The notes below the pieces were generated by a model, which saw only the letters and a program-made list of their open reading frames with translations, did no database searches and was not told the DNA's origin. The translations under genes and the position numbers were made by a program. Below are positions 45,578 to 60,289 of a DNA stretch of 64,000 nucleotides, one piece after another; position 1 is the stretch's first letter, and every line of letters starts with the position of its first letter. Origin of the DNA: Nilaparvata lugens (lineage: Eukaryota; Arthropoda; Insecta; Hemiptera; Delphacidae); NCBI RefSeq assembly GCF_014356525.2, contig NC_052508.1, positions 44,805,858-44,869,857 of the forward strand, read 5' to 3'.

Positions 45578-45884
45578 AAACCTCCCATCTGATTTCTGAT
45601 AAAATAGAACATCTTCCTAAGAAATGATATGTGTCCTCCTTCAATCTGTCATTACTCATTGAACAAAGTGCTCGGTTTCCGTCTCTATCTATTCTATAAT
45701 TGAGAGGCCACAAAGCTGCTCTTGACTTCAGTATCATGGCTGTTTCTGCTCTATTAAACTTCGCATTTATAATTATAGTCCCTGCCACCTAAATCCTGTT
45801 TTAATTTTGCATAGATGTCATGATACCTTGCCCTTCTTGCCCTCTCGCTACACTTTTCACGAAATTCCTTCATCATGCAGTCCA
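45578..45884 (-). pseudogene. LINE ORF2 C-terminal fragment (copy B)
   Basis: Same as 129-435: ends EDTYHFLGRC and SEIRWEV where the foldback element begins. Its continuation is at 41,592-41,724 on the other side of the element. Confidence 0.75.
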
Positions 45885-47301
45885 TAAGTATTATACTAAG
45901 AGAGCAATTTAAGTATATGGTTATATGGTTATGTATGTCCAACGGATCTAGAAAACAACTCTAACGATTTTCACGAAATTTGGAACATAGTTGGTTTATG
46001 ATATAAAAAATCGATTTCACTAGGTCTCATCCCTGGGAAACTCGGTGAAGGACATGAAAAGAATAATAATTATTCATTCTTGGAAAAACAGATGATAATT
46101 CCGTTGGCTCTCTGTCGATAACAGAAGATGCGAGTGCCTGTGTAGGAGAGAGATAGAATTATGTCCAGCTGTTGAATCTAGAAATTTTAATCGACTTGAT
46201 CAAAATAATCTGATTTGTTGACATGACATGGTATATCATCCTAAATTGAAGTATATCATAATTTTCAAAGTTAATAAGTCATAGTTTTAAGTGATTAGTG
46301 AGTGTTTTTTGTTATTCCATTTTGTCTGTAAACAATCTAAATCAGAACTTTTCTGTTTTCAAATGTTTGGATCAAAGCTGGATCTGAATTCAAGTATATG
46401 GAACATAACCTACTTTTTGGACTATTTATAGTGTATAAATCAAAATTCGGGGGAGAAAAAGTTTTGGGATGTGCCTGTTAGTCCTTCCCCAATCATTTTA
46501 AATAATTGTGTTCTGTTTATCAATAAATAAACAACAAGCGATGCTCGGTGCCCCGATATTTTAGATAGAAATGAAATTGAGTCTGTCAGTTTACATCCAA
46601 ATTGTCATCCCTAAGCTACTGGTTTCAAGCTAAGATCAAAGAAAGAAATCTTATTATAATGGTCGTCAATAATCAAAGTGATTGAATAAACTCTATTCAG
46701 ATTTATTTATGCAAATTCATCCCACTTTAATATTTATGATAGTAAAGTTTAGGACATGAGGAATCAGCCACAATAAATGTTATACTAACTATTATGAATA
46801 GACTCTTTTGTATGAATGGACTTCCATGAAAGAAAGAATCCGTGGATTGACTGCTTTCACACTTTTGAATAAGTGAAACAAAAATTAAGCGTCATGCTAT
46901 GCCAAAAAATTCAGAATAAGCAAGAGATCCATAGATACCAGAGTCATAAAATTCCGAATCAAGTTAATTTGGAATTCAATCTTCAATTGCATCAAGCAAA
47001 AGCAAAAATAACATGATAACTGTCAACGGGAAATATTAATTGCCAATGAATACAGTCGAGGTCGACTCTTAAGCCCTGCCCAATATTCTACAAAATTCTC
47101 TGCAATTGGACTACTATTATATAGATCAGTTCCAACACATCAATTAATTATTCAAATGATTTGACTAAATAATTTTCATGTCAAGTTGTGGCCTAATCTC
47201 AAAAACGATTATAACAATTTTGGTAGAATTTAGATTATAAATGTTTCACAAAAATAATCTTATCTTTTAATTGCCGTAGCGAAGCACGGGTGCCCTGCTA
47301 G
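45885..47301 (+). mobile_element. Helitron-like element (copy B)
   Basis: Counterpart of 436-1,858, ending GGGTGCCCTGCTAG|T. It is a few bp shorter, mainly from a change near 46,578 (7 bp lost). Confidence 0.6.
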
Positions 47302-47302
47302 T

Positions 47303-50300
47303 AAATTATAAACTCTCTGATGGAGAATTTATCATCTTGGTATCGCTGCTATTTCTGATCAAATTTAGTTTATCTTGAAATCCAGTTGTTGATGTGGATA
47401 ACACTCAATCCTGTGAGTACTGTTCTGTTCTCTTCATGTGATATGTTAGTGAGCGTGTGATATATAATTCACACATTGAACCATTTTAATTGAATGCAAA
47501 ATATTACTAATCGTTTCTCTTAATGCTCAAGAGTACTATCTCAAGCATTCCATCATACTAGACTACAATTGTTATTATGTCACGTAACCTATTGGTCAGT
47601 GGCTCATTGCTAATCAGTATTGTGAATAAGTGATGATTTCAATAAGCTTTTATCGGAATAATGTTGAAATTAGAGGAAAGTGATGTCAGGTTGAAGATGT
47701 AGCAGAAGATAAGATTTCGAGGAAAGTCGTATTTTTTCAAGTGAAAAATAGTAGCTTTCAATTTACCATCCACAAGTGCCCAAGTTGGTGTGTTGAACCT
47801 GAGAATTCCTGGAAACCTCGTGGAAATGTTAATACTCAGTTGAACTGGTGAGGTGCTCTGGAAACAGCATTAATATCGCTCCACAACAATCTTACAAATT
47901 GAACGTTCCATCTCCAATTCAAGCATTCCTGTCATGTGATATAATAATAATTCTAGATGGAATGTTGTCGAACAAGAGGGTGATTATGGGACGAATATTC
48001 ATTATCTGGCTCACTCAGAAATGAAATGAACGTCAGAGCAATAATATTTCATCGAATTTCAGCCTTGAGAGAAGAAGCTCTCTGCAAATTAATCCCTTGT
48101 CTCTGGACGCTTGTGAGCTTTATTAGCAACATTGTCAGCAATTTGCAGATGGGTGACTTTTTGGTAGGGGGAAGTGTGGTAAAACCCTCTACAGCTGCCA
48201 TTCTGTTAATTATTATAAATAACGATTTGCGTGTGGAATTGCTCAGCATAGCCTATCAAAGTTCGGCTTTGTCGGAAGAAGCAAGTTGTGAAACATGTTT
48301 TCACCCTTATTCATATTGTTGAACGTGTATTTTCGTTGACACCCAATTAGAATAAGCTACTCCCACAAGCATTTCATTCACGGCTCATAACAGAAAGTTC
48401 TTCATTGATTCTCTTACCCCTTCACAGCCGATTGACCACTGGGGTTCAAAAAGCACTTGATGATTCTGTGTGGTGAGCTTGGAGAGACAACAGCTCGCAG
48501 CCTGTTAGTGGGCTTGATCTCAACATAACATTCATAGTCTGTGGTTCTATTTATGAATTTTAATATTGTAGAATAAATCAGCAAAATAATTCTTATAATC
48601 ACAGTATTTTCACAGCTGTGCTATAGAGCACCAGCAATGTTCAACTTCTTTTACGCTCGAGAGCTTAAAAACGCAACTAGAAAAGCAAATCTTGAGATAA
48701 ACATTCCATCACTCAAAATAACGATTATCAGTATTCGTTGTGTTTTTCTTTTTAGGTTTTCGTTCCATGATTCCAAAGTCTTTTGTTCGTCCTCACTCTT
48801 CAGTTCAATGCAACATATTTGTGATACATTATACGCCAGTGTTTGTCTTGGGTCTTTTAAATCCTTTCCTATTCAAGCCAGCTACAAACACATTGATTTT
48901 GAGACGTACGATTTTTTGCCGTCCTTATAAATTCTATTAGATCAAAGCGATGATGTCAAACAGTATACGATTTTGTCAAGTTCCGTTTAATCTGTAGAAT
49001 TCATTAGACAAAAAATCTAACGCCTAGAAATCGATGTGTGTGTAACTGGCTTTACTCTTCTATTGCAACAAGCAGGAATTCAATGAGCACAGCCCTTGAT
49101 TCTTCAACGACGAATTTTCCAATCCCCAATTATTTTTGTTTGAGTATTTGGCAAATAAATTCATTCAACTCTACCCTTTCGAATATATTCTATTATTTCC
49201 TGTGTAATCACTTTTTATCAAGGTATTTTTATCCTATTCTAGAACTAATAAGGTAACTAATTTTGTGCTATCCCTGCGATTGCTATTCCTCTTGAGCCAA
49301 GAAGGTCCCTATAATGGAGAATTCAACCCGCAACTTTCATCGCTTCATGACATGCTCGTTGAGAAAGTTTGGCGGAATCCAGCCCAAGTTTCCTCTACAT
49401 TATCCGAGAAAAACTCCAGGGAGAATAAAAAACGCGGTCCAAGATAGAATACAAAGTTATTCTGACGGAAAAGAAATGGAAGTGGAGTTGAGAAGAAATG
49501 TGGTAGCTGAGTCTTAGATTTGGAACCAGTTGTGTTCTCACTTTTTTATCCCTGTGAGAAGAAAAATCGGTACAAAGTTTCGGAATTAGTTGGAAAGAAG
49601 ACGTGTGGATTATCCTCGGGCGGTCTCAGAGCCAATATCTATCTTGTGACGCCACTAGTGTCCCTACAAACAAAATTACTGTGCTTCACAGAAATTAACC
49701 CTAATTTTATATTGGCACACTTGGAAGACGGGGTGGTTACTGATGGAGGGGTTGGTTTCGTCTTGAAGAAATGCTCATTTGATATGTATGGTAATGCACT
49801 GCAATAATTTCTAATTTTATAAAGACACATTATAAATGCTTATGAGAAGGGGCCTGTTTACACTATTTTAAAATTTTGTTAATTATCAATTTTTGTCTTT
49901 TGCAGGCGTTTCGGGGAACGTCTGCACTAAGGTAACAATATATTATAATAATAAGGTAATAATATATTATTTTAAATTTAAGGTTTCATTATTACGATTA
50001 TAATTTTATATTTTGTCATATACTGCTAGAACTCCTATCCTACCATACTCGTAACTGATATGGAAAATCATAGGCCTATCCCTTAAATCTTTAAACGAGT
50101 AGAAACTTTCTATATCCACAATTTGTTTTTGAACCCTCTAAATTCAATATTCTAATGTATTGCATACTATTTTTCGAATATAACCTAACCAAAATTTGGG
50201 AAACAGTTTTGAGTTGAGCCTATTTTTCTCTCCCGGTCACTGTGTGATTTGTTCCTGCAACAATAAGTGAATAAATCCAAATGGACTTGTAAATTGATCG

Positions 50301-53210
50301 AGGAAGGAGAGAGTAATTGGTTCGTAGATAAGAAAATTGTGAATATTCAACGTATTGAAGCAATACGCTGTGAGAATTCCCAGTTGACAAAATAATCTAT
50401 CCTATGCGCTACACAAGAATGAATATTCATTACCAGATAGCATAAATTCAGTATGATGATGATGATAATGATGATGATTCGTGGATTGGGAAGTGTAAAC
50501 AATGAAACAAGAAAGATGTAATTGTATGAAATCGGCTCCCCTTTCTTCTTCTCTCATCAAATTTACGAGTCGACAAATTTGATTCCAGCTCTCTTCTTAA
50601 TTTTCTCAACGGAATATTTCATGCTGCAATGGCTCGCATGATGAAGAGAGAGAAGGTAGATGGAGCTTGATTGCATCTGCTAGCATCAATTTTTAATTTA
50701 TAGCCCCCTCTGAAAATATGGTTTTCAATTGGGTTGTGATTCACGGAAGGGAGCCGTGTAAATTCACAGGCGTCATTCGGCATTCAGAATTGCTACTTTT
50801 CACTGAACGCTCATTTATTCATCGGTTTCATTCGAGCAGAATCGCTCATTGGTTGCATAATTCAAAATCGCCGCACTTTTCCTAAAGCCTACCTCTGTGT
50901 AGCCTTGCTTTCCTATGAATCTCTTTTCCACTAGTACTAGTCTACTGATGTGAGCACTCCCATAAGAATTCAATGTTTATGTTCCTGTCCAGCAGGACAG
51001 AGCTTCACTGGAAAACAGTCTTTTGTTGCCTGGCACCAGTATTTTTTGTTCAATACAACGGCTATATTTTTGTAATGTCATTTTTCGATGTTGTGTAACC
51101 CACCTGGAACTGTAGGTCTGTCTACTCAACTCTCACAATCTTCATCATAATATTTCTATTACACACATACAAGCCTATATCTAGTTTTATATTATCCTCA
51201 GCACAGAAACTCAATTCGAGAACATTCTCATTATTGCTGAGGTATGAAAACTCTTCAAATCATTTGTGAATTATTATTTGGTTGAAATAATATATATTTG
51301 ATCCCACTTCATATCCAAAATCAACTTTTTCCGCTTGCTTAACCCGATAATGTGATTTTCTTATGCAGTATTCTCATTGGCTGCTTCGGCCAGGAGAACG
51401 CTCATACCTTAGACCAATACAGGGTTGTGATTTTGGCAAGATTTCAGAGGCTCTTTGGATGAATTATGGGTTTTGGTTTTTTCAATAGAGGGCACCTATA
51501 AACCTAGCATCATTATCCCAACCTAACGCATCATAGAAAGCTCAAATTATACCACTTACCACTCAAAGTTTACCTTAACACTTTTCATTCAAGCTTTATC
51601 GGGGAATTATTGCTAATTGAATTGTGAAATATTAATAATCTGACTCCTCAAATGTTGAAAAGATCCTGTTCCTCTGTGTATTCAGAGGAACTTTGAGAGA
51701 TACTGAGAGATACTTTGATGAGATACTTTTCCTCTGTGTTTCTAAATTTATTATTTATCAAGTCGATGCTGAGGGATATCTATATTGATCTTATTCCTTG
51801 TGTTGCAACTAATGTTCAAATATGAAGAAAACTCAACCGAAAAAAATACTCTGAAAATGAAAATCTATATCTATCAGTCTATTCATCTGTAACAGATAAA
51901 TGGATCAATAGAATGAAAATACATCTATAGTTAGCCTCCATTTGAAACGGGGGTCAGGGATTGTTTTTCAGCACTAACTAGATAGACGATGAAGGCAACA
52001 CCGCATGAATTGCATAGCATAGCCTATCACTGGAATCCATACAAGTGTCAAACGGCTTGTTATTAATGGGCAAAGGTCAATTGTTTGCCGGGGATGAATT
52101 GGATGCGTTGCCAGTTCTGTATTATTGCTCTGCGCATGGACTCAAATCGTGCAAATGAAAACAGTTCGCGTATCGATTGAGCTTTATCTCTCTGCCGGTG
52201 CTCAACATCACTATTGTCCATTATTTGTTGTCGACATTTTCCACTTCACTTCTGTCGTTGCTTTGATCTCAGTGCTTGGTTTTGTTCTAGCATTGATGAA
52301 TTCTTCAGGAATTGGAAGAGGCCTTGAAGTGAACAGACGTGCATATCGATTGGGAGGAATAATGAAAAACTATTCGATGGCATTAAATTTATTATAATAG
52401 AACAAAAATCCTTCCAGTATTATCAACCATTCTGGAAAGTTTTTTAACGGAGATTATTTGTTGATGGATTAAAAAAATTCTCGTAAAACTCAAACCATTG
52501 CTATTGGTATGATTTCCTGGGTGGTTGACTCCAGGACAGTTTTAATTGTTTATCATTCCTATTTTCTATCCCGCCTCCGTTTTGGTATCACTTTTTGGGC
52601 AAGACAACGGAGTTTGAGGCTGTTTTCAGATCCCGAAAGACAGCTTTGAGACGGGTCTTTGGCCTTTCCAATAGATGTTCTTGTAGATCATTTTTTAAGG
52701 AATACAGCCTTCTCATGCAACTGCTAGGTGTGCACCAAGCTCAGTTAAAAATGTCAATATTATATTTATATACTCAGTTGAATTTCACCAGAAAAATAAA
52801 TGTTACGTGTTCTTTTGTATCAGCCAATTTTTTCCAGATCTAGTTGTCTCTTAATTAATAGAAAAAAATCATGATTAGTCGGATTAAAATAATCTATGTA
52901 GAAATAAATAAAAAATCGAATTGATGGATGGAATTCAAAAACACTTTCTACTGTAATTCAGAATATAATACACAATATGGAAGAAGATTAACACCCGGAA
53001 CCCTTTTCTAAAATCATTCAATTATAAGTACCGCATTAATAGATAGATATTATGTGCTTGGTGTTACAAGGCTGGAAGATTCTGTTAGCGAGCCGGCCGG
53101 GATTTGCTGGTCAGTGGAGTCAGCAACAATTTCCACAGCGGCAATAAAATATCCTGCAAACTAATAAATAGATTTCATAACCCTGAACGTTTCTCGTATG
53201 CCGGACTCGT
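47303..53210. other. Noncoding stretch (copy B of 1,860-7,765)
   Basis: Same content as copy A with scattered SNPs. No gene is recognised. Confidence 0.6.
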
Positions 53211-53211
53211 A

Positions 53212-53432
53212 CGAGCCGAGCGAGGTCACAGTCTTGCCTCGCCTTGCATCTTACCTTGTCGTTTCTTGTTTTTCCTATTGCCTCGCCTTTCGGATTGCTT
53301 TCCCTTCCCTCGTCTTGCCTTGCCTCTTTCCTTACCTCTTGTCTTGCCTCTTTTTGCCTTGCTTTCCTCGTCTTGTCACGCCTCACCTTGTCTATTATCT
53401 TGATTCTTGACTTGCCTCTTGCCTCTCCTTGG
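53212..53432. repeat. Cryptic pyrimidine-rich repeat (copy B)
   Basis: Counterpart of 7,770-7,990. It lacks 25 bp at its right edge relative to copy A. Confidence 0.7.
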
Positions 53433-55778
53433 AAGAGTCCAACGCGAAAACATAGCAGCTCGACTAGCAACAACCGACCAACCCTTCCTGTAAATTTACT
53501 TGTGAGAGTGAGTGTGGGTGCCAAGTGCTGCTCTTATTATTAGTATGGGCCACATCGACCAGGGCTAGGGCCAGGGCTGGTGGCTGCCTCTAATGCTTGG
53601 TGTGGTTGGTGCTGGTATTAGGAAAACTTAGTTATAGACAAGGACAGAGTAACTTTAAAGAACTGAAGGTTTAATACCCTTCGGTTTGGGCGGCGATTCT
53701 TCTGGCGTGTAGCCAGGCTGGCTTGGTTTGTGTGTGCGTGTCGGTCGTCTCACTTTCCTTCTCACAAATATGTGTTCTCGCAAATAACAATCGTACAACT
53801 ATACAAAATAGTGTACGATTGCATAGATATACATCAATAGGATCTTGCTTGCATCACTTTCACATTCAATCTTCTTGTAATACGGTAAGGCAGAACACCC
53901 AAAAGAAGGATCTCTTTGCCAATAAAATCCATATGAAGAAATAAAAATTAAATTTCTTGTTTCTGCTGAAATATTCAAAAATATTTGATTCAAATGAATT
54001 ATTAGTCATCTATTGATGCAACAAATATGTGAAGTGTGTAACAAAAGTTTTCTTTGTTTTATAATCAAGCTCTGAAAATTCTCACCATCACTCTTTTTAA
54101 TGCTGCAAAAATATTCGCAAATAGATTTTGAATTACTAATAGCAATTAGTTTTTAATTTCAAAATACTTATGAAGTGCATAATGCACTCACTATTAGCAG
54201 TGACGATCGTTTCGACCAGGAAGGAAAAAAATAAGTGAAAAATGATCGTCACTGCTAATAGTGAGTTTTTTACTCCATAAGTGTTTTAAAATTCAAGTTT
54301 TAAGTTAATAGTGAAGAAGTATGTATATGCAACACATCAAACATTATGTTATCATCACATGACAATACTATGCTACTGTGAATGGATAAAAAGATACTCT
54401 AGAGCTGTGACTATTGTTATTGTATTTAAAAAATAATGCACTATGATGTGTTGGTTTCGTTGCTTAAGTAGCTGTGTTAGCAAAGAAGATACTGCAAGAA
54501 GCATTTGAAAATTTCTCAATTACATTTCCTTTAAAGTTATTCTTTTTTTTCAATTCATTTGCTTACTATTTTTGAACTCAAGAAAACTTATTTGAAATGA
54601 AATCCTCAAGATATAAATTGCCACCTCAGTTAGATCGTAAGACCTAGCTTGCTGAGTTTTATTCTAGCATGAAGTAAGTAAATACTTATTTAATCTGTGA
54701 TTATAGTGTCAAATTCCACTAATCTGAATAATTTCAAGGCCTCTGATGGGAGGTGAAGTCTGTTTTTAGACTTCCAGCACAAACGAGCCAAACACAAAAT
54801 AATACCTCATAATAACCAAATTCCCAAAATTATACCTCATAGCACATTGGTTTTATATTGATATCAGTATAGTTCGTTGAAAACATACAATCGGGGTCAT
54901 AAATTACGTGAAAAGACTTTGAAATGATTGTTAAAATTGCAATTTCATTTTCGTATAGGAACTCCAACTTTATTATTGGGACGTTCATTGTCGAAAAATA
55001 AGACAAAAATTTTCACGATCTTGTTGTACAAAATTAGCTCTCATTCCCAAACAAACATCTTGAGAAACGCCTGCAGCTTTGCTATCTATTATCTGTCGTG
55101 CGAGAGAATCTGTCACCTTCCATTATCACAAACTTTAGTGCAAGACAGACTCGATGAAGAGCGACAATGCCACGACGGTACGCTGGCTTTGTGTCATAGC
55201 AGTGTTGATGGAGTGGAGCACCACACTTTCCTCTGATAACTTAGTGAGTTTCCATTCATCAGTTGGCCTAGGCTTTTATTCATTCATTCATTAGGTGTCG
55301 GTCCATTCTTCTCCCTTGTCACGCCACTACAATGGCAGCACGCTGTAGTCATCCAACTACAACTATAGTAGTCATAGTAATACACATTATAGTGTAGATG
55401 GTAGACAAGCTGTCGCTTTGTTCTTGCATTACTCGATTCTGTTCACCAAGGCTTTCAGGACTATTGGATTGGAACAGGAATTGAGAATTCGAAGGGATTT
55501 TGATGATGCGATACAAAATTCTTGTAGCTGGATAAACTTGAATAGAGACTGAAAATTTCTTATTAGTTATCTATCAATTCAATGGTTCAAAAGACCAAAG
55601 AAGTTCAAAATTGAAGATTGTGAAGTTTTAAAAAAATAGTGTGGTTTTAAAAGACATAACATATTATGTGCAAAAACACTTACTAGCGATCACAGATGTA
55701 AAAGAAGAAACAGAACGCACTAGGCGAAAACGCGAAGCAACCTCTTTTCATTACTACTTTGTTATTGACTATCTTGAG
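53433..55778. other. Noncoding stretch (copy B of 7,995-10,380)
   Basis: Nothing beyond the palindrome at 54,130-54,312. The open frame at 54,928-55,236 differs from copy A's by one residue and has no known relative. Confidence 0.55.
54130..54312. repeat. Imperfect palindrome, MITE-like (copy B)
   Basis: Counterpart of 8,738-8,920 with the same ACTCACTATTAGCAGTGACG arms. Confidence 0.6.
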
Positions 55779-56169
55779 ATTGGTTGAATTATTATAATCT
55801 TACTGAACTCCCATTGGGTTTCACCGTGGTGTTAGAATCGTTTCTCTCTTATCAGGAGTCTTGTGAATTGTTGGAATGATTGTTACTCAATTTCCATGGT
55901 GTCTACATGCTGACTGAATTGCTGCTTTTTGATTGGTTAGCTAATAATTCTTCTATTCCTCTCATACTCAACCCTCATTGGTTGTCGTCAAGGCGACTTG
56001 GCGATTAAAGCACTGCTCTTATGGTTAGCTTCTGAGTGGCTGAATTTCTTTCATTCTCATTGGCTGTTGCTAAGACAACGGAATTGTTACTCCCTCATTG
56101 TTCATCTAGTGATTGGTTGGATTATCTCCCATTCCTAACTATTCTCTTTCACTAGTTACATTGAATTGG
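55779..56169. promoter_or_regulatory. CCAAT / X-box-like cluster (copy B)
   Basis: The same seven ATTGG words as copy A and the two composites, with X-box-like sites at 55,984-55,997 and 56,066-56,079. No base change is seen in the two composites relative to copy A. Confidence 0.35.
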
Positions 56170-56731
56170 TTGAATGTTCAGTTACTAGATTATCATATTA
56201 GTTAAAAGTTATTAGCTGTTTTCAACTTTTCATTTCTTACATTAATGTCTTTACAGAACTTTTGCTCATCTCCAATTCCTTGATTATCGACTACTAGCAG
56301 TATTCATCGTCATAGCAAATTAATTGGATTGCTGCGAACCTGGAAATCTGGAATATGTAGTTTACTTCCATCATAAGGAATTCGACAGATTTCAGTTTGG
56401 GGAGAAGTGCCTAATGCCTAATGCCTAATGTGGTCAGTTCAGTTTCTTGGTTGGAATGATGGATGCTTAGCAGTCATGGCAGTGAAATATCGCGGAAGAG
56501 AATCCACTCGCCACTTTTCGTTCACAAACTCAGTAAAATGTTTCTGCACTCACTCATTCTGAGAGCCCTTCATTCGTCAACCCAGTTTCAGATTGGACGG
56601 CACTCAAGTTTTCTCGCAGCTCTCTCGAATTGCTCCCTCGTCGGGCTACTTGTAACAACTTCACCAATTTGTTTTTTTCGCGAACGCATCTCAGGAAACT
56701 GCTTATTGCCAATCATGAGTGTGTTATTTGC

Positions 56732-56950
56732 ACTTTTTTCATAAGTATTTGAAATCTTTGTATTTTTCATTTTCGAAGTAGGTGGTATTTTTGTTGTTTG
56801 TATTATTTATTATTGCATGAGTTCGTATTATTTTTCTTCTTTTCATTTGTATCGGTACAATTTTTATTGTTAAGGAGACATATTTGGGGAAACCCGTTGT
56901 CTCCATTTTGAATAAATAAATGGAAAAAAACTGAACTATTGATTGCGTGC
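56732..56950 (+). mobile_element. LINE 3' end remainder (copy B)
   Basis: Right part of the LINE tail seen in copy A at 12,190-12,535; the left part is lost in the 976-bp difference. It ends GTTGTCTCCATTTTG, AATAAATAAATGG and an A-run. Confidence 0.5.
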
Positions 56951-57390
56951 AATAACACATGCAATTAATAACTAAAATAAAATATCATTGTCTCTTGAAC
57001 TTTCTCTGCTTTGAACTCGGGATGTCCTGTTGACAGTATGTCTTGAAGGAGATTAGCTTTTAATGTTAGCATTTTTCATACACCAATCCAAACATCCATT
57101 AGCCGTTTTCACACCGATATCTCGCCGACACGACATACAGACAGGATTTACTCTGATGGACAGTATAAGAGGAGGCTGCGGTTTATAACTGCGCGAGGTC
57201 TACTGTTCACAGAACTACTAGTTCTCTTGATACTCACTTGAAACTGTGTTAGGTATACCGGGTGCGGTAGCAAAATTTCCTTTTTTAAAGTAAACTCCAT
57301 TCAGTCAGCTGATGTCGTAGTAGAGCAAATTTAGTTTCGTTAGAGACTTCAAACCATAACATTTTCTTCCCGACATGTTCAGTTGCCATC

Positions 57391-58525
57391 ATGCATTGCA
57401 GCAATGAGAAGCGTGCATTTGCCGTTGAGACTTATTTTTCGAGTGGATGTTCTGTGATCACAACCCAGCGTGCATTTCGAAATCGCTTCAATTTAGCCCC
57501 TTTGGCTACTATATCGGACCGGAAATCAATTGTTACGTGGATCACTACGTTCAGACAAACTGAGTTTTAGAGCTTGTTCACATGACAGCGATTTACGCTC
57601 GGTTGTCGCTCGATTTGCCAGCCTCGTACACATGACAGCGAATCATGAGCGGTTTGCGCTCGGTTATGATAAATAATTACTAGGTACAACATCTATGTAC
57701 TCAATGTTAATATCTTAATCTATGTACTTAATCACTATATTACTCTTTAACATAATATATATTACTGCTCTGCTCGAAACCGCTCGGTCGACTGAAGACA
57801 TGTGTAAGCTCTCATGCCTGCTCTAGTATATCGAGCAACCGAGCGACAACCGAGCGGTTATAGTCTGAGACTACACCCGCCGCGATTCGCCGGCGACTAC
57901 TAAAACCGAGCGATGCATGTGTACGGCACCATGTGTTTCCCTATACCTGGCAATCGCTCGGTTTGTCAACCGCGCGACAACCGAACGTGAATCGCTGTCA
58001 TGTGAACAGGCTCTTAAGTGCGACAAGACGAAGAACTGAAATCCCTCGGCTCTTTAGGTCACCTGATATCATTGAGACAGTAAGAGTTTCAACGTTGCAA
58101 TCACCACAGGGTTCAGCGCGCAAACATGCGTCTGCTGACTTTCCAATCATTCTGAGAAACGAATTTTTCATGATGATCTTCATTCCCATCCATACAAAAT
58201 GGCAATTGTGCTGGAAGTTTTTGAACGTGACTTCAATTGAGGGAACACTTTGGATCTCAATTAGGAGCAATTTGGAGTGGCCAGCCCGATCTCCCGACTT
58301 GAACCCTTGTGATTTCTTCTATGTGGGTTTTTGAAGTACCTTGTTTATGTGAACCGATCAAGGACCCTACAAGACTTGAACACCAATATCAGAAATAAAT
58401 AAGAAATTGCTAACATAATGCCTGCAATGCTGGCAGGAGTCATGACAAACGCCAGAAATCGGTTTACTCAGTGTATGGAGAATTAGGGACGTCACCTACC
58501 TGATTTGATATTCGAAACTAATTAA
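57391..58525 (+). pseudogene. DUF4817 mariner-like transposase pseudogene (copy B)
   Basis: Same lesions as copy A. The head ends at the MITE insertion, the body resumes with ATRRRTEIPRL, and the catalytic core is missing between ERDFN and EWPARSPDLNPCDFF. The ending GRHLP and the stop at 58,525 match copy A. Confidence 0.85.
57570..58013. mobile_element. PIF/Harbinger-like MITE (copy B)
   Basis: TTA flanks it at 57,567-57,569 and 58,014-58,016. It is 9 bp longer than in copy A owing to an extra TATATCGAG-like segment at about 57,829, otherwise the same. Confidence 0.8.
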
Positions 58526-58629
58526 AACAAAACTCTATATATGTGTCCACACTACAAAAAATAAATATAAACTTTAATATCAATACGAAGAGTTTTATTT
58601 ACTTTTTAAAAAGGAAGTTTTGATGATAG

Positions 58630-60277
58630 AATTTAGGACCTCATAATTTACTTACTCTTCAGCCACTTAATCAACGAACCTTTTTTGTGAGAGTGTATTT
58701 CAGATTCAAGTCAGAACTAAATGAATAGGAATTTTCCATTTATCTGATATTGAACATTCATAGTAGGCCTTTTAGCTCAGAAATGAATAAGGGAAGTCCT
58801 CTGTGATAAGGATGACATGTTTCGCAAAATTCGGAAAGTGAAATTGTTTTACCACTCTGGCCGGTGTCAGTCATTGCTCATTTCTGTTGCGGTGCATGTT
58901 TTAAAGTAACGTAATTTGCTGGAATACCATTAGAGGGACTCAAGTGTCGGTTACCTTTGAGGAGGTTCGGTTTCAGCAGGTTGAGAGGAGGAGGAGTGTT
59001 CAGGTTACATTTGGTGTGATGTGATATTAGGTGAGAGGAGGTTGGAGGTTGGTGGTTGGAGGTGGTTGTTGGTTGTGGAGGAGGAGGGGTAAGAGTTGTA
59101 TAGCAGCAAGCGTTGCGTTGCCTATCGATCGGTAGGGGGGCGATGTCCCAGCCCTGCCCCGGTAAGCTATGTTTGTTCAACCCTTGAGTGTGTGCTGTGT
59201 AGCCTAAAGTTGTAGTTAGGCCTACTGTCTTGCTGATTTAATTTATTATCTTGTTTCTGTTGGAAGCCTAATAGGCCACAAATAACCGACCAACTAAACG
59301 ATCACTTGCTGCACCTCTAAATGTTCAAACATAAATAAATTTCTTTTACAAAGAACCAGTACGCTATGTAACTTTAACATGCAAACTGTTGATTTTAAAT
59401 GGAATTGTTACTGTATTTCAAATTTGTTGAATAATTACTTTTACTTCCAATATTTATTACCTGTAATCCAGTTCATGAAATCCGTTTATAATATTCATGA
59501 ATGATTTTAATATTGCTTGAATCAATTATTTGTCTGAAAATATTGCATGTTTTCGATGTATTCAATTATTATCTAATAGAGTGTTCATATCTGTGTATTG
59601 GTTGTATTTGTAATAAATTTAAAAAAATGTCCAATGCGTTACTAAGGAGGACATTGTACATGATCATGGGAATGATGACCTTCCTCAAACTAATAGCTGG
59701 AAACTAGAAATATAATTTTTTGTGGATGATATTTCTGTTATTATTTGATGCTGTTAACTTTGAGTGAATAATTAATTCTATTTTAACTTGAGAGATAACA
59801 AAATTTCGAAATTTTCTACTCATCTAGCACCAAAAGCCACTTACCGGCTTCATCATGATTGGACTTGAGCATTGAAATTCTGTGGATTTATTCAATGAAA
59901 CAGTGTTAGCTTGTTAACTTGAAACTGTATTTGACTTCAATTTAAAATTATGATAGCTATTATTTCAACTCTCATATATTCTTTGATTTCATTATATGCC
60001 TTACCACTTTTAGATTTGAAGATAAATTCCACAGCATTTTTCTTATCGAACCATAATGTATTTATTATATTCTATTCATGGAATCGTAAACTTATGAACT
60101 CGTTAACTAATATTGACAAATATCGTCAACACATATTATACTGAGAGTGATAATGAATAGATTGTATTTAAAATAAAAGTATCATGATGAATACAGGCAG
60201 CTACTCCTAATCCAATTTTGCATTCAAACGAGAGTGGAACATTGAATTCCATCATCAAAATACAAAATATTGTTTGA
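58630..60277. other. Noncoding stretch (copy B of 14,206-15,853)
   Basis: Same as copy A with SNPs and small indels, including a 4-bp difference near 59,335. The purine-rich patch and its antisense Pro/Thr frame recur. Confidence 0.6.
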
Positions 60278-60289
60278 ATCTACTTCCAT

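Larger units (their letters stand above)
57255..58629 (+). mobile_element. Mariner-like DNA transposon, decayed (copy B)
   Basis: Counterpart of 12,840-14,205 with the same left terminus CCGGGTGCGGTAGC, the same internal deletion and the same MITE inside. Confidence 0.75.
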
